From Sinotaia quadrata (Eukaryota > Mollusca > Gastropoda > Architaenioglossa > Viviparidae): a stretch of 64,000 nt of DNA. Position 1 is the first letter of the stretch; every line of letters starts with the position of its first letter. Shown here piece by piece: positions 11,499 to 24,356 of this stretch. The notes below the pieces were generated by a model. The model saw nothing but the letters and a program-made list of their open reading frames with translations, made no database searches and was not told where the DNA came from. Position numbers and translations under genes: made by a program. The DNA is taken from NCBI GenBank assembly GCA_028829895.1, contig CM054179.1, positions 51,200,891-51,264,890 on the forward strand. Reading direction: 5' to 3'.

Positions 11499-13130
11499 TG
11501 TGACATATACGCCACACTAGCTATTGGTCATGATTATTATAATTATTTAGTCATTCATAACTAATTACAATTGACGAGAATCTTAATTTATGCTATTAAT
11601 AATTCTCCAGAAGACATCATTGTCTCTGTCACTTGGTGGATATGTGGGCGCTGTAAACGTTTTCTTCAACATTAAAGACATACATTTACTGTCACACAAT
11701 ATTTCCGTAGGTGGAAACCTCTTACTAAAAGAGAAGATAAATCCCGTCTTTAATCTATATTTAGCGAGTCCACATCCATCCAATATCTTCCTAACATATG
11801 GTTATCAATATGTGTAAGCTCAATAAAATTATTAAATCAACAATCAAATATACCTGTAGCAAATACTATGAAAAGAATAATTGACATCAGTATTTCCGCT
11901 AACCATGTTCGAATAATTTCAATACCTATACAGTCTTACATGCTAACTCATAATTCAACAGATTAGTGTCAATATAATCACAGGATAGTACTCATGAGAG
12001 AACAGAAATGGAGTTACAGAGATTATAACGATAATATTTTGTACGTAAACTTGTCTAGGTGATTGCTTCAATACTCATTTGTGTGCTTTCATACCAAAGT
12101 CACAAGTTTGTTGTCACAAAGCAATTGTCAGTCTTTATGTGTTTCTCTAGCATGCTGTAGAACACTGATGAACCTCTATTCTCTCGAGGCTAATCTGGTA
12201 CTCCTTCACCATATTAATCCCCTCAAGCAGAACAACAATGTAGCAATTTCCAGCCTTCATTGTACCAGAAATTCTATGATGTAGTCTAGTATACTTTACC
12301 TCGATACATCAACAGAATGCACTGTATCCTTACATGTACACACTAGGCGTAGAGACTTCTCGCATTTACCACGGTCATAGCAGTTTATAAATCAGTAAAC
12401 CAAGATGCTCTGGTGAAAGCAAAAAATAAAAAGGTGCTTCTTCCCTATAAACATATAATAAAGAAACAAACGCTACGTTTCCAGTTTATTCATCCCTAAC
12501 TGCATTCTTTCTTAAATTCAAGTCTCAACTTATAGTTTCCTGCAACATTATTTATTAACCTTTTACACGCACACAGCATAATAAATACATCAAAATAGTT
12601 TATGGACAGGTTCACTAGAAATAATGTCAAGTGTTTAGCATGCTATGTACAAGCATCATAGTTCACAATTTGAAGAAATAATAGTCTAATCACCTAATAC
12701 ATCTCTACGTAAAACACAAGTATAACATATCAGTAGCAAAACGCACGAAATATTTCGTCTAATTCCATTCTCTCTCAATCACTCAGTTGACTCGCCATTA
12801 AGCTAACAGCCGTTTTTCATGACCGGTTTCTGCCACACCAAATTCAAAATGATTAGAAAATAAATTCTAATGAACAGGTAAACTTTGATCTCAGCCCATC
12901 GGCTGGTCTCGTTCTTGTAAATCTTAACCATTCGATAATAAAATCTACTCATCCATCTGAAACCGGTACATCAACAAGTCTAACACATTCTTTACCTGAG
13001 TTGTTTACTTCCAACTTTGACACTTAAAAACATCAGCACAAGCAGTGCCCAAGTTCGGGTTACTTTGACATTTAACAATTTATATAACAATTAAGTTTAT
13101 AAACAAGATAAGCAAATTTACTCTGCCACA
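11499..13130. mobile_element. LTR-like interspersed repeat, copy 1 (about 1.63 kb)
   Basis: The copy begins TGTGACATATACGCCACACT and ends CTCTGCCACA, so its ends are a short TGTG/CACA inverted repeat. Landmarks shared with the copies at 33735 and 44172 appear in the same order: CATAACTAATTACAA, CGCTGTAAACGTTTTC, CTAAAAGAGAAGATAAATCC, CTATATTTAGCGAG, GAACAGAAATGGAGTTA, CCTCAAGCAGAACAACAATG, CATAGCAGTTTATAAATCAG, CTCAGCCCATCGGCTGGTCT and TTTATATAACAATTAAG. The flanks ACAAT and AAAAC do not form a clear duplication, as expected for an old copy. I infer a solo LTR. A non-autonomous element of another kind remains possible because no internal retroviral-like genes are present. Confidence 0.7.
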
Positions 13131-14935
13131 AAAACATTCAGACAGGGAAAGATGGGGGGGGGGCAATAATCCTTAATCTATTAATAGTACCCGAACGAGG
13201 CAATTGGTGACGTGCAAAAGGTCAAGAAAACGATGCAGCAAATATCATTAACGCCGCAAACATCGACCAAGAGTTGAAGTTAAATTATTAACTTTATCAG
13301 AAGACATTCGCTATCATTAATTCATCTACATTAACAAGTGCTAACGATATTTAAACACAAATGAGAAGTAGCATAAACTGGACACATAATAACGGTAGGG
13401 AGAGGTGTGTGTATAATTCGCAAAGCAACAATTAAATTATAGATATTTAAGGACACGCTAAATTGGGAGCCCCAGTGGCCGAGGTCAAGGTTGAAATGGG
13501 AGTATAAAAGTTCAAAACGACAACCCAACACACACCAGAAACTAGAATCAATCTATTGATTAATACAATTCCCAACTGTCATCAAGCGTCCGTTAAGTAA
13601 TGGGCGATAATGCTGAGCATAAACCCACAATCGATGAAGTGATTCGGGGGAAATCACAGACACATAATATAATCGATGCAGTGAAGCAAGGAATCTTCTG
13701 CGTGCAAAAAGATCGATTGAGGTGACGGAATGAAGGTGGGAGAAGGCCAGACTCAGAGGATTGGACCCCTTGCCAGAATGTAATTACATGCTCATCTCTT
13801 ACATCAACAAGATGCCCTGAAAAATAGCTCCTCTCTCTGAGCCCTATCCTCAGTCCAAGAAAAACCTGTATTCCTGGTCTCTGTTAGGTGCACTAACAAA
13901 TTTGCTTCGGTTTGTTTATTTCTGTTTATTTTTGTTCTTTTAAAAACTTAATGCATTTTTATTTTCATTCCACATCCTCTGCATTACTTGAAGAATCCAG
14001 GCAAACTCATGCATAAACATAAAATCTCTAGTGTTTCATTAATTTAGTTTTAGTTTTTTTTCCTTGATAAATGCAATTTACAATTTATACAATTCTGTAT
14101 AATTAAGGACTATAACGGTACAACACGTCCATTTTTAATGGTCACTGTCAAAGCGACACACACAGTGACTTAGTGATCATTGACAAAGTGTCAACCTTGA
14201 ACTCTGTCATCAATGACGAGGAAAACATGACGTCATTCAGCACTGATCACAGTCAGAAAGATCACATCTTTTTTATGATCTGTGACAAATTGATGCATAT
14301 AACCTGTTTTATCAATGCTATCTGTCATTGTGGTGCAATTGGTCTCTGCTATTTGTGACCACTGACAAAGTGTGACACGAGACTTTCTTCATTAATGCTT
14401 ATTGATACACAGAGAGTGGGGGGGGGGAATACTGGTAAATTGAAGTAGTAGTTTCTCTTGCTATAATTGTTTGCATTTCGCCTTGTATTCTCTCTCGATG
14501 TCAGATAAAGAAAACCTTGAAACTATCCATGCGATCTTTCAAAAAAAAAGTCACAGTTCGCACTCACTTTAAATACAGAAGCGAATAACTGAAAAGCATT
14601 TAGCGGATGGATCTCTTCACAAAGTAAATATACGGAACATGGGGAGACAACTAACTGGTTAATGATGTCTGAAAATAAATGTTGCCTTTTACCAGATTCC
14701 TGCAAAATGCAGGTTTCCATTTACTTTTATTTTATATCTGTTTCCTTAAAATTTCATTAATCCTCTTGACTATTAGCGCTGCTAAGTACAACATTCGTCA
14801 GAATAATAAAGGTTTCTTCAACGTCATTAGCGCAACAGACTAAATTTAAAAAATAAACACGTTACTGCAACTTGATGTCACCATGACCCCTAAATGATTA
14901 TTCGAGTCGTGGTATTAGAATCGAGAATTTGCTGA
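13131..14935. other. Non-coding sequence with poly-G runs
   Basis: G runs lie near 13154 and 14407. The stretch at 14140-14380 is enriched in GTGACAAAGTGTCA-like words (ATTGACAAAGTGTC, CACTGACAAAGTGTG), which looks like a degenerate short repeat. No gene is supported. Confidence 0.4.
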
Positions 14936-14939
14936 CAAA

Positions 14940-15335
14940 AAGACGTTATAGAGTTCTTCTGAAAAAAAAATTTTAGAGAGAGCATGTGAGAAAATATGTT
15001 AGAAAGCGCTTGTAAAAAAAAAAAAAAAGACGTTAAAGAACTACTTGTGGAAAAGGCGTTAGAGAACTCTAGTAAAAAAGACGATAGAGACTTCTTGTGA
15101 AAAAGGCATTAGAGACTTCTTGTGAAAAAAAAGACTTTTGAGAGCACTTGTGAAATAGACGTTAGAGAGTGCTTGTTAAAAAGACGTTAGAGACTTCTTG
15201 TGAAGAAAGACTTTAGAGAGCACTTGTGAAATAGACGTTAGAGAGTGCTTGTGAAAAAGATGTAGGAGAGTGTTTGTAAGAAAACGGTGACTGAGTGTTA
15301 TAAAGAAAGAGGTGAGAGGGTGCTTGTGAAAAGAA
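14940..15335. repeat. Degenerate 27-31-bp minisatellite, about 13 copies
   Basis: The recurring core is GACGTTAGAGAGTGCTTGTG followed by 5-12 A residues, with variants such as GACTTTAGAGAGCACTTGTG and GACGTTAGAGACTTCTTGTG. Length varies mainly in the A run. Confidence 0.88.
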
Positions 15336-15954
15336 ATAAAAGAGTCTATAGCACCTACAAAGGAAATTCTAAAGTTATAAAAAGAACATTGTAATATGAC
15401 CAAACATAATACTAACAGTTAAGACTAATATTTAACTCTAACAGCTAACAGAAAATAATAAATATTATATTTAAAACTATAATCATTCACTAATTATTAA
15501 ATCTAACGCTAGCAGCTAACGCTCACACTAAAAATAACTGTTAGGGACTCTAACATTTGACAATAACTGCTCCCACTGGAAAGGAATCGAGAGTAAACAT
15601 TAATGCTAATACATAACATTAAGGGTTAATAGTACCATTTAACAATACAAAATAATACTTTCTAGCACTAGAGCTCGGTCACGTGATTTATGTTACGCCA
15701 AAGCACCATTCTTGAGAACGTTTGAGTGGACAATAAAGACCAGGAAGGTATAGACCGGGTCAGTTAGCAATTACTATATTAAGCATTAATATTTAATCGT
15801 TAACGATTAGTTTGTTGTGGCTATATATAACAACAGGGGCTGATGATGTAATGGCAGCAGAGGATTACAACAGCGAATGGCTTTATATGAATTAGCAATA
15901 GATGGTTCATACGTTAGGTCCATGAGGCGTGCATCGATATAAGCTTAATAATGA
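15336..15954. other. AT-rich non-coding sequence with CTAACA words
   Basis: Loose repetition of AACTCTAACAGCTAAC-like words occurs at 15415-15560. No gene is seen. Confidence 0.35.
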
Positions 15955-16073
15955 ATAGGGGCCTACTGTAGTCTCGCATAGGGGCCTACTGTAGTCTCGC
16001 ATAGGGGCCTACTGTAGTCTCGCATAGGGGCCTACTGTAGTCTCGCATAGGGGCCTACTGTAGTCTCGCATAG
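15955..16073. repeat. 23-bp minisatellite, 5 identical copies
   Basis: The unit ATAGGGGCCTACTGTAGTCT plus CGC is repeated five times without a substitution and then breaks at CATAGGCTTCAG. Perfect identity points to very recent expansion. Confidence 0.96.
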
Positions 16074-16700
16074 GCTTCAGAAAGCCTTAAAAAAAGAAAC
16101 AGTCGTAAGAAAAGACCGCTTCAAGTAACTTGAGAAAAATATCGATGTTATATTCACTCACGACTGCGGAAATCCTAAACTTAAATTGAAGAAAAATCTG
16201 AACGCACTCTTTTCCGCATGGAGCGGTAAACAGGGCGAGAGGTGAGTGTGAGAGCATTTGTCTTTGTCAGGCAAAACGTCCCCTGGGGTGCGGCCATGAC
16301 ACATAAGCGCCAAATACTAGCCAATTAAGACAGGCCTTAAAGACTATTTTGGCGAGGCAGCACTGAGGCAAGTGTTTGGAGGAATTCTTGCAGAATTGCA
16401 CTCATCGGCCTTGAATGGTGTGAAACCTCTTGTGTGAAAACAGTTTATATAAAATGGCGCCTAGGCTAGACAAAGATAAATTAATTAAAATAACCGTGCT
16501 TGACGTCATGCTGAGAGAGGATTGAACAGGAAGTCATGGAGTGTTGTATTGCAGAGGTAGACGCATATGTTTCACATGTGCTTTCCTTTATCCCTTCTAC
16601 TTTTCAAATTGAGTCTTTTATTTAAAATATACAATTTGTTGATGAAAAAGATTACAAGCAAAAGTAATGTATTTAGTATTTTTGCAAATGCGAAAGTCTG
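16074..16700. other. Non-coding sequence, locally higher GC
   Basis: I see no domain-bearing frame, repeat or RNA gene. Confidence 0.35.
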
Positions 16701-16701
16701 T

Positions 16702-17013
16702 ACGAAGTAGGCAAACGGTGTAGACAGCTCACTTTATCATACGAAGTAGGCCAAAGATGAAGAGAGCGCACTTTATCATACGAAGTAGGCAAACAGTGTA
16801 GACAGCTCACTTTATCATATGAAGTAGGCTAACAGTGTAGACAGCTCACTTTATCATACGAAGTAGGCCAAAGATGAAGAGAGCGCACTTTATCATACGA
16901 AGTAGGCAAACAGTGTAGACAGCTCACTTTATCATAGAAGTAGGCAAACGGTCTAGACAGCTCACTTTATCATACGAAGTAGGTTAAAGATGAAGAGAGC
17001 GCACATTATCATC
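16702..17013. repeat. 39-bp minisatellite with higher-order A-B-A-A-B-A-A-B pattern
   Basis: Eight units of 39 bases share ACGAAGTAGG...CACTTTATCAT and fall into two types. Type A has CAAACAGTGTAGACAGCTC and type B has CCAAAGATGAAGAGAGCGC. The order from 16702 is A, B, A, A, B, A, A, B. This amounts to a 117-bp AAB trimer repeated, with an incomplete first trimer. One unit (about 16936) lacks a base. Confidence 0.95.
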
Positions 17014-17504
17014 GTGTGATGTTGGAAGGTGCTGTGACTAGGCATTGATTCAATGGCAAGCTGAGTCTTCTTGCTACAAAGTTACACATTAGTGTCATAT
17101 TTATTTTGCACTTGAATCAAGACAGTACTTCCGTTTGCAGATAGAGACTGATGCCATAATTTTTTTTTCATTGTCAAGATCTTGACTATTTCAAATAAAA
17201 ATTTAGTATTTCTTTAAAACATGATTCTCTCATGTTTATATCAAATAATCTACCGACATATAAAAAACCAGACAAAAATAAACAATATCCAAGTACGTTT
17301 ACCGCATTCGGTGCATTTCTAAATTCACAGCAAAATAAAAAAATTAATTGAGATTCACAGCCCTTAACGTCCTAAATAATCGATTCTCACAGGAAGTTTT
17401 ACTGAATACATGAAGTGTAAAAATTCCTAAGGTAAGCTCTGATTACTGCTTTTCCATGATGAAAGAAAACATTATTTCTATTTTATAAAACCATACTAAA
17501 ATAC
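17014..17504. other. AT-rich non-coding sequence
   Basis: Nothing specific is seen beyond A/T homopolymer runs. Confidence 0.35.
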
Positions 17505-17740
17505 CTTAGACTATTACTAAAGTGAATTATGATAAATTTCAATACATTATCTTCTGTCGGTCAATAAAGTGAATTACGAATACTTCGTGATAACTTTCTA
17601 AACATTATCTTCTATCTATCAATAAAGTGAATTATGAATACTTTGTGGTAACTTTCTATACATTATCTTCTGTCTATCAATAAAGTGAATTATGAATACT
17701 ATTTCTATACATTATCTCCTATCTATCTATAGAAATATCT
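17505..17740. repeat. 58-bp tandem repeat, about 4 copies
   Basis: Units contain AGTGAATTATGAATACTTTG and ACATTATCTTCTGTCTATCA. Starts at 17521, 17568, 17626 and 17684 give spacings of 47, 58 and 58, so the first unit carries a deletion. Confidence 0.9.
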
Positions 17741-17884
17741 GTCTTAGTGTAAACCTTTCTAGTTAAACATCCCTCTACATACATGTTGATCAGACTACTG
17801 TCTATTCACATACACATACAATCATAATTCTATATTATAGTTATTATCTTAATTATTTTATCTATTTATCTGTCTATTATTCCA

Positions 17885-17886
<2 letters not shown>

Positions 17887-17936
<50 letters not shown>
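17887..17936. repeat. (GA)n microsatellite, about 24 units
   Basis: A pure GA run ends in GATAATGG. Confidence 0.97.
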
Positions 17937-17939
<3 letters not shown>

Positions 17940-18484
17940 TGGTTCGGTTTTGTTTATTTTGTTTTGGGGGAGACATAATTATGTGCTTTACTGTAGTCCG
18001 TGTACAGCGTGGTACTCTTTTGCATAATATATTCAAATTGTGTCTCTTTCACTTGGTGCTGATGCTTCACCCATGATCCAAATCGGCCTGTCATGCATTT
18101 GTCCAGCAAACCGTGGAACTGATAATGGCTACGGGACTGTGCAATAAATACTAACGCAAATTATCATCTCATAATTCTCAGTGTGCTACAAAGAATTTCC
18201 TTCTAATTAGTAATGCACTTGTCTGAGTGGCAACTGAACAAATAATTGCGATATTATGAAAGCAATTGTAAAAATGAAAGCATGAATAATAAACGCCTGG
18301 TGTGTTGCTGTTGTTGTTACTTTTGCTAGTGGTAGGAGAATCGAGACAGAGAAATCAGTGAAATATGGCATTTTTTGGTTAAAGGAGCAGAATTCAAAAG
18401 TATATTTTACTCATTTAAAATACTGGTGCGCCCTGTTAGTAATGTCGATTTGTGCCATTGTTATCGTAGTATGATTGTTTGGTC
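17937..18484. other. Non-coding sequence, no gene seen
   Basis: This is AT-rich sequence without visible repeats or domain-bearing frames. Confidence 0.35.
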
Positions 18485-19045
18485 TGAGTCTGTTGTATTA
18501 TGTGACTGTTGTACGGTGTGATTGTTGTATTATGTGACTGTTTTACGGTGTGATTGTTGTCGTACAGTGTGTTTGTTTGGGATCAGAAACTTCTGTATAT
18601 TATGCGTTTGCCATCAAGATGACTGTTTTGTTCTTTTGGTAAATTTTGTGTTGTGCGATTGTCCTTTATATTATGTGACTGTCATCAAATTGTGTGATTG
18701 TGTTGTAATTTGTGATTGTCGTAGGGCTGACTGATTTTGTATGGCTATGTAGTTGTTATTCAATATGATCTATCAGCGTGCTGTGCGACCGTCGTCATGC
18801 TGTATGAATGTTGCTGGTCTGTGCGATTGTTGTCATGTTGTATGATTGTCGCTGCTCTGTGCAATTGTTGTCATATCGTATGAATTTACTGGTCTGTGCG
18901 ATTTTTGTCATGTTGAATTATTGTTGCTAGACTGTGTGATAGTCTGTGATTTTGTATGATTCTTGCTGGTCTGTGAGGTTGTAGTTATACTGTATGAATG
19001 TTGCTGGTTATTCGACAGTTGTCGGTATGTCATGCTGTTATAGAA
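18485..19045. repeat. Degenerate GT-rich minisatellite field
   Basis: Words such as TGTGATTGTTGT, CATGCTGTATGAATGTTGCT and GGTCTGTGCGATTGTTGTCA recur at roughly 35-45 bases with many changes. The right half (18770-19020) is the more regular. It appears to be an old array without recent homogenisation. Confidence 0.75.
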
Positions 19046-20835
19046 TTGTAATTGAATTGCGGTATTATGTTTATTACGACTGAGAGGCGTGATTATTTCC
19101 TAATGTTTTGTGATTGTTACCGCGCTGTGCTGTTGCCATGGTGTTCTGAAATTGCCCTTAGTATTTCTATGATTATCGTCATGTTGTGTGATGTGCTATT
19201 GAAGTCATGCTGTGTTATTGGCGTTGTGGTTTCTAAAATATTGCGGTTGATTTTGTGTAGTGTGACTCTAGTGGCTTGGCGATGCACATTGATAGTTTGG
19301 TGGTCATCGATGTAGCGCTGATTCTGAACACTAGTCTATCGTTCAATATAGCCAGGGTTCGAGTCCACTATGGCCGGCCAATGGTTAGCTGTAATTCATA
19401 GTACTGGATTTAGTGGACTTAAAATTGGGAGCTAATGCAATGAAATGGTAAACAATTATCCTAAACTGCAGGCAAGTGTATACAGTTCAGTTTCTTTGTC
19501 ATGGATAAAATAGAAAAGGCCCTGCGATTTCTTTAATCTACGACTCACAGTAATACCACTTGCAAACAATACAATGAAACATTTTATATTTGTGTAACGA
19601 GATATGTATGTACAAAATCTCAGCGATTTAAAAAGTGTTAAGTGTAATGGAGAAACAAACAAACAAACGCTTTCACACCAGTTAGGATTTGCTCTGGACA
19701 TTTAGTTTTATAATTTAATAGTACTCTTGTTCACAGTGGTGGATATAGTGAAGCTTACAGAGTATTTAAGAAAGGAAAAGAGAAAGAAAGGAATTCTTTA
19801 AACAGAAAATAAATGGATGGCTCATAAGTTAATTTCAGGAAAGATCATTGAAAGACAGCACGCGTTGCAACTCAGCACTGAACAAAATAGCCCTCGGTCA
19901 AGAGACCCACACACCACCAGTAATAAAGTAAATAGATAGTGTACGTTTATATATATATATATATATAACAATAATATTAAAGAGTAATAAAGAATATTCC
20001 ATTCTTATTAATTTAAATCGTTGTTTCTCTTCTTCTTCTCGCCAGAGGGAGTACAGAGACTGAGATTCTTGGGGTAAAATCTCTGATGACAAAGTACTGA
20101 CGTCAAAAATAACTAAAGCTTTAAAAGGCATCGTTATCACTACGAAATCGACGAAGTCTGGTAACTATGATGGGGTTACTTCCCTTAGGAGACGCTGGAT
20201 TCTAGAACGAATACTCTAAGTAGAAATAAACTTCGGTCAACTTACGGCGAGCTGATGAAGTGCGATGAATTGATGATTGATGTATGGGATCATCAGCGTG
20301 AAGTCGCGGTTCTCGCGAAGAAATCGCAAGACTAGTGAAGTGCAAAGTTCTGATGACGCCACGTCACGTACGGGACACAAGCTTTCATGTTATGTTCTTT
20401 GCAATCTGCTTAGAAAAGGCACCCAGTAATGAAAGAAAGAAGAATTTAAAGAAAGAAATATACATTGACATTATATGGAAATTTCGTTGATGTTATATTT
20501 TAAAATATTATGTATTAATAACTCTTAATTATTATTTAAATGACAGAAACATAGGAGTAATACGAAAACTTGGAACTTAGGAATGATATGAAACTGTAAA
20601 TATGCTGAGTATCGAATGTAATAGATTATCACGTCCTACAGTTGTAGCCTGAACCCCATGAGTGAATTTTCATAACATTATGGATTAAACGACACAGAAA
20701 TGAGTGGAGTTAGTAATTGAGAGTGTTCAGGGGAGTTTAGATTCTTCGGTAACACTGAGCTATGACAAACATTACACAAATTGTCATTTTCTACTTCTTT
20801 CATATTAAATGTTGATTGATCGTTTTCAGAATATC
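19046..20835. other. Non-coding sequence with a pol III-like box pair
   Basis: GGTTCGAGTCC at 19356-19366 is a perfect B-box match, and TAGTTTGGTGG at 19293-19303 is close to an A box. The stretch does not fold as a tRNA, so at most it is a SINE remnant. There is a short TA run at 19950-19966. No gene is supported. Confidence 0.3.
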
Positions 20836-20839
20836 TTTG

Positions 20840-21545
20840 CATCATTGTTCGTATTGCTACCTGTAATTATATTTCATTGTCATACTGTAACGTTTTGTGT
20901 CATTGTAACGTAATAGTCTGTATTGTTCTCGGTATAGTATATTGTCATTTTGTAATGTTTAGGATCATTGCGATGTAATATTTATGTATTGTTATTTGCA
21001 ATTATAATACATTGCTACGTTTAGTGACATTGTAACGTAATACTCTAAATTATTATCTGTTTTTATGTTCCTTTGTCGTATTTGACGATTAGTGTCATTG
21101 TAATATAATGGTCGGTCTTGGTGTCTTTAATTAAATGTCATTGTCATATTTTAACGTTTAGTATCATTGTAACGTAATATTTTTGTATTGTTATCTGTAG
21201 TTATATTTCATTTTTATATTGTAACGTTTAGTGTTATTTAACGTATTAGTAGGTATGTTATCTGTAATTTTATTTCATTGTCATATTTTAAAATTAATTG
21301 TAAAGTAAAAGCCTATATTGGTATCTGTAGTTATAATTCATTGTTATACTTTAGCGTTGTATCATTGTAACATAATAGTCGATATTGTTTCCAGTAATTA
21401 CATTTATTGTATATTTTAACGTTTATTGACATTGCAACGTAATAGTCGATACTGGTATCTGTAACTATATTTCATTGTAGTATCATGGCCGTATTGTAAC
21501 ATTTAGATTCATTGTAACGTAATAGTCGATATTGCTCACATACGT
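20840..21545. repeat. Degenerate 55-70-bp tandem field, about 11 copies
   Basis: The motif TTTCATTGTCATATTGTAACGTTTAGTGTCATTGTAACGTAATAGTC, then ATTGTTATCTGTAATTATAT, recurs with frequent indels and substitutions. TAACGT and CATTGTAACGTAATA are the best-kept words. Confidence 0.82.
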
Positions 21546-23204
21546 TGCAATGCTTAGCGCCATGAGTCAAAAATAATCACAATGGATTCCAGACCATTGA
21601 TGCAAGAATAACCAGAATTGATTACCTGCATCAGCATACATAACTGGATTAGCGTGTTAGGCCTAAGTGCATATCAGCTAATTGCGTGAATTTAGATCAC
21701 CCTATATGTCATACGATATATATATTATAACTAGACTGGTTCATTCACCAACATGGATAACTCATGTATTTACAAGCATTCTTAAGTATCCCCACTCCCA
21801 TGTCGATAATAAACAAACAGAGCCTAGATTTTGTTCATCCACAGTTATTAACTGGCGTTCACTAGAATCAATTTTCGGTGTTGATGGTCACAATTACAGC
21901 TTATCTTGCAATGACAATTTTTTTTCTCCCTGTCACGGAATTGGTCGACTCTGTCGTAAGATTATTTTATTGTATATTATAATTTTTGCTTGTGAAAAAT
22001 AGTCTATATTTGCCTAATGCAGGCCTGTTAAAACAGAAATAGGGATAAATAATTAAATCTAGTTCAGTGTTATTATGAAAGGCGAAGTGTTAGTTGCACT
22101 TAGAGCAATCGTGGGGGGGGGGGGGGGTAGTGTGCTTGTGTGTGTGGAAGGCGTCACTAGTATAGAAAACGGTAGGCTAGTAATGGTCAAGAGAAGTCTC
22201 TATAATGGTTTCTAAGAGGAGTCTCTATAATTGTCACTAAGAGGAGTAACTGTAATGTTCTTTTAAGAGGAGTCTTTGTAATGGTCGTTAAGAAATAGGG
22301 ATAGGCAAAATTACTCCACCACAGAAAGTAATTTAATCGTTTTTCTTTTAAGCTATGAACTTTTCCTTGGGCTAGCCCAAAGTTGTGATTATTCGCATGC
22401 TGTTTATAAAAGTGGATTGCTTATACATGTGTGCAATTCATGTTTATGTTTATTTATTACTATAGAAGACTCCATAAATATATAATACCTTTTTATTTTA
22501 AAAAAATACTTTGCTCGATATTCGTGGATACAGATAATACTAATAAAATAACCATTTTCTAGCATAACCGTGAATTTTAATCTCTGTTTCTAATTTAAAT
22601 GTTCCATTCGTTTCTCAGTAGAAGATGGAACCTCGCCCTGTGACATCTCTTAGTAATATTACCCAGTCGGGATTAATAATGAAAACGAGGCGATAAAAAG
22701 ATCCCACCCCCGCCTGTAGCTTCAAGCTGGTGGAATCGCAATCGATAGAGTTCTTGCGTAGCAGTTCCGCGTCGCTAAAATTCCATTTGAAGAGAAGAAA
22801 AACAAAACAATTATTTTCACTTGGCGACTGTATTCTCGCAGGTGTTGCGGTCACTCACACTGAAAAATCACTTCAGTTATATCGACGTTTCCGTCAAAAA
22901 TTATATTTACATGTTGATGAATCTGTGTGTTTTCAGGAAAAAATAACAGTTGTATTTCCTACCGGAAATATAAATCATTCACATTTCGTTTAATTCCTCA
23001 TGTTTTCTCTTTTGCATGCTAAATCATCCTTAGACTTTTTTGAATATGCATTCATGACTTCATACCCCAGTTTCCTTTAGTGTTTCATCATTTGGCTGAT
23101 TGATAACTTAACGAGACGTAAGATAACAATAAAAAAATACCCTCCATTGCTTTCATATGTCTGGCGCAATTAACATGCTTTTTGCTACTTTCTTTTTAAT
23201 CTTT
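21546..23204. other. Non-coding sequence with a G15 run and a short minisatellite
   Basis: A G15 homopolymer lies at 22113-22127. At 22188-22290, about four degenerate 28-30-bp units contain AAGAGGAGTCTCTATAATGG. The open frames at 21682-22002 and 22615-22993 have no recognisable domain. Confidence 0.45.
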
Positions 23205-23213
23205 GTATTTGTG

Positions 23214-23246
<33 letters not shown>

Positions 23247-23340
23247 TTGTGGGGGTGGGGGTGTTTGTGTGTGTGTGTTTGTGTGTGTGTGTGTTTGTGT
23301 GTGTGTTAGTGTGTGTGTGTGTTTGTGTGTTTGCGCGTTG
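23205..23340. repeat. GT/TTTGTG low-complexity tract
   Basis: GT runs are interrupted by TTTGTG and GGGGGTGGGGG steps. Confidence 0.93.
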
Positions 23341-23473
23341 TATAGGAATTTTGGCATAGTTCATATCCTAGAATAGTTATCTAAATAAAAACATCATACC
23401 TGAATCTGTAGTAAGACAATTGTTAACTGTATGGAGAACGGTTATAGTAGTTAACTGTATGGAGAACGGTTAA

Positions 23474-24356
23474 TGTTAAACTATCTCTCTGACTGCAATA
23501 TACTAGAGACAACTTGTGTATGTTAAACTATCTCTCTGACTGAAATATACTAGAGACAACTTGTGTATGTTAAACTATCTCCCTGACTGCAATATACTAG
23601 AGACAACTTGTGTATGTTAAACTATCTCTCTGACTGTAATATACTAGAGACAACTTGTGTATGTTAAACTATCTCTCTGACTGCAATATACTAGAGACAA
23701 CTTGTGTATGTTAAACTATCTCTCTGACTGCAATATACTAGAGACAACTTGTGTATGTTAAACTATCTCTCTGACTGCAATATACTAGAGACAACTTGTG
23801 TATGTTAAACTATCTCTCTGACTGCAATATACTAGAGACAACTTGTGTATGTTAAACTATCTCTCTGACTGTAATATACTAGAGACAACTTGTATATGTT
23901 AAACTATCTCTCTGACTGCAATATACTAGAGACAACTTGTGTATGTTAAACTATCTCTCTGACTGCAATATACTAGAGACAACTTGTGTATGTTAAACTA
24001 TCTCTCTGACTGCAATATACTAGAGACAACTTGTGTATGTTAAACTATCTCTCTGACTGCAATATACTAGAGACAACTTGTGTATGTTAAACTATCTCTC
24101 TGACTGAAATATACTAGAGACAACTTGTGTATGTTAAACTATCTCTCTGACTGCAATATACTAGAGACAACTTGTGTATGTTAAACTATCTCTCTGACTG
24201 AAATATACTAGAGACAACTTGTGTGTGTTAAACTATCTCTCTGACTGCAATATACTAGAGACAACTTGTGTATGTTAAACTATCTCTCTGACTGCAATAT
24301 ACTAGAGACAACTTGTGTATGTTAAACTATCTCTGACTGCAATATACTAGAGACAA
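23474..24356. repeat. 47-bp minisatellite, 19 copies
   Basis: The unit begins TGTTAAACTATCTCTCTGAC and includes ATACTAGAGACAACTTGTG. Copies start every 47 bases from 23474 to 24320, differing mostly at one position (CTGCAAT, CTGAAAT or CTGTAAT). The last copy lacks two bases and stops at ACAACGCATG. A small separate duplication (TTAACTGTATGGAGAACGGT) precedes the array at 23424-23471. It is the largest homogeneous array in the window. Confidence 0.97.

Noticed and set aside
11583..11783. Minus-strand frame shared by LTR-like copies (also 44305-44565)
   Set aside because: The similarity (GLAKYRLK...PLxEILCD) follows from DNA homology of the copies. Copy 2 has a stop in the same place, and no family is recognised.
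19286..19370. tRNA gene at the pol III-like boxes
   Set aside because: The T stem and acceptor stem do not pair, so no cloverleaf forms.
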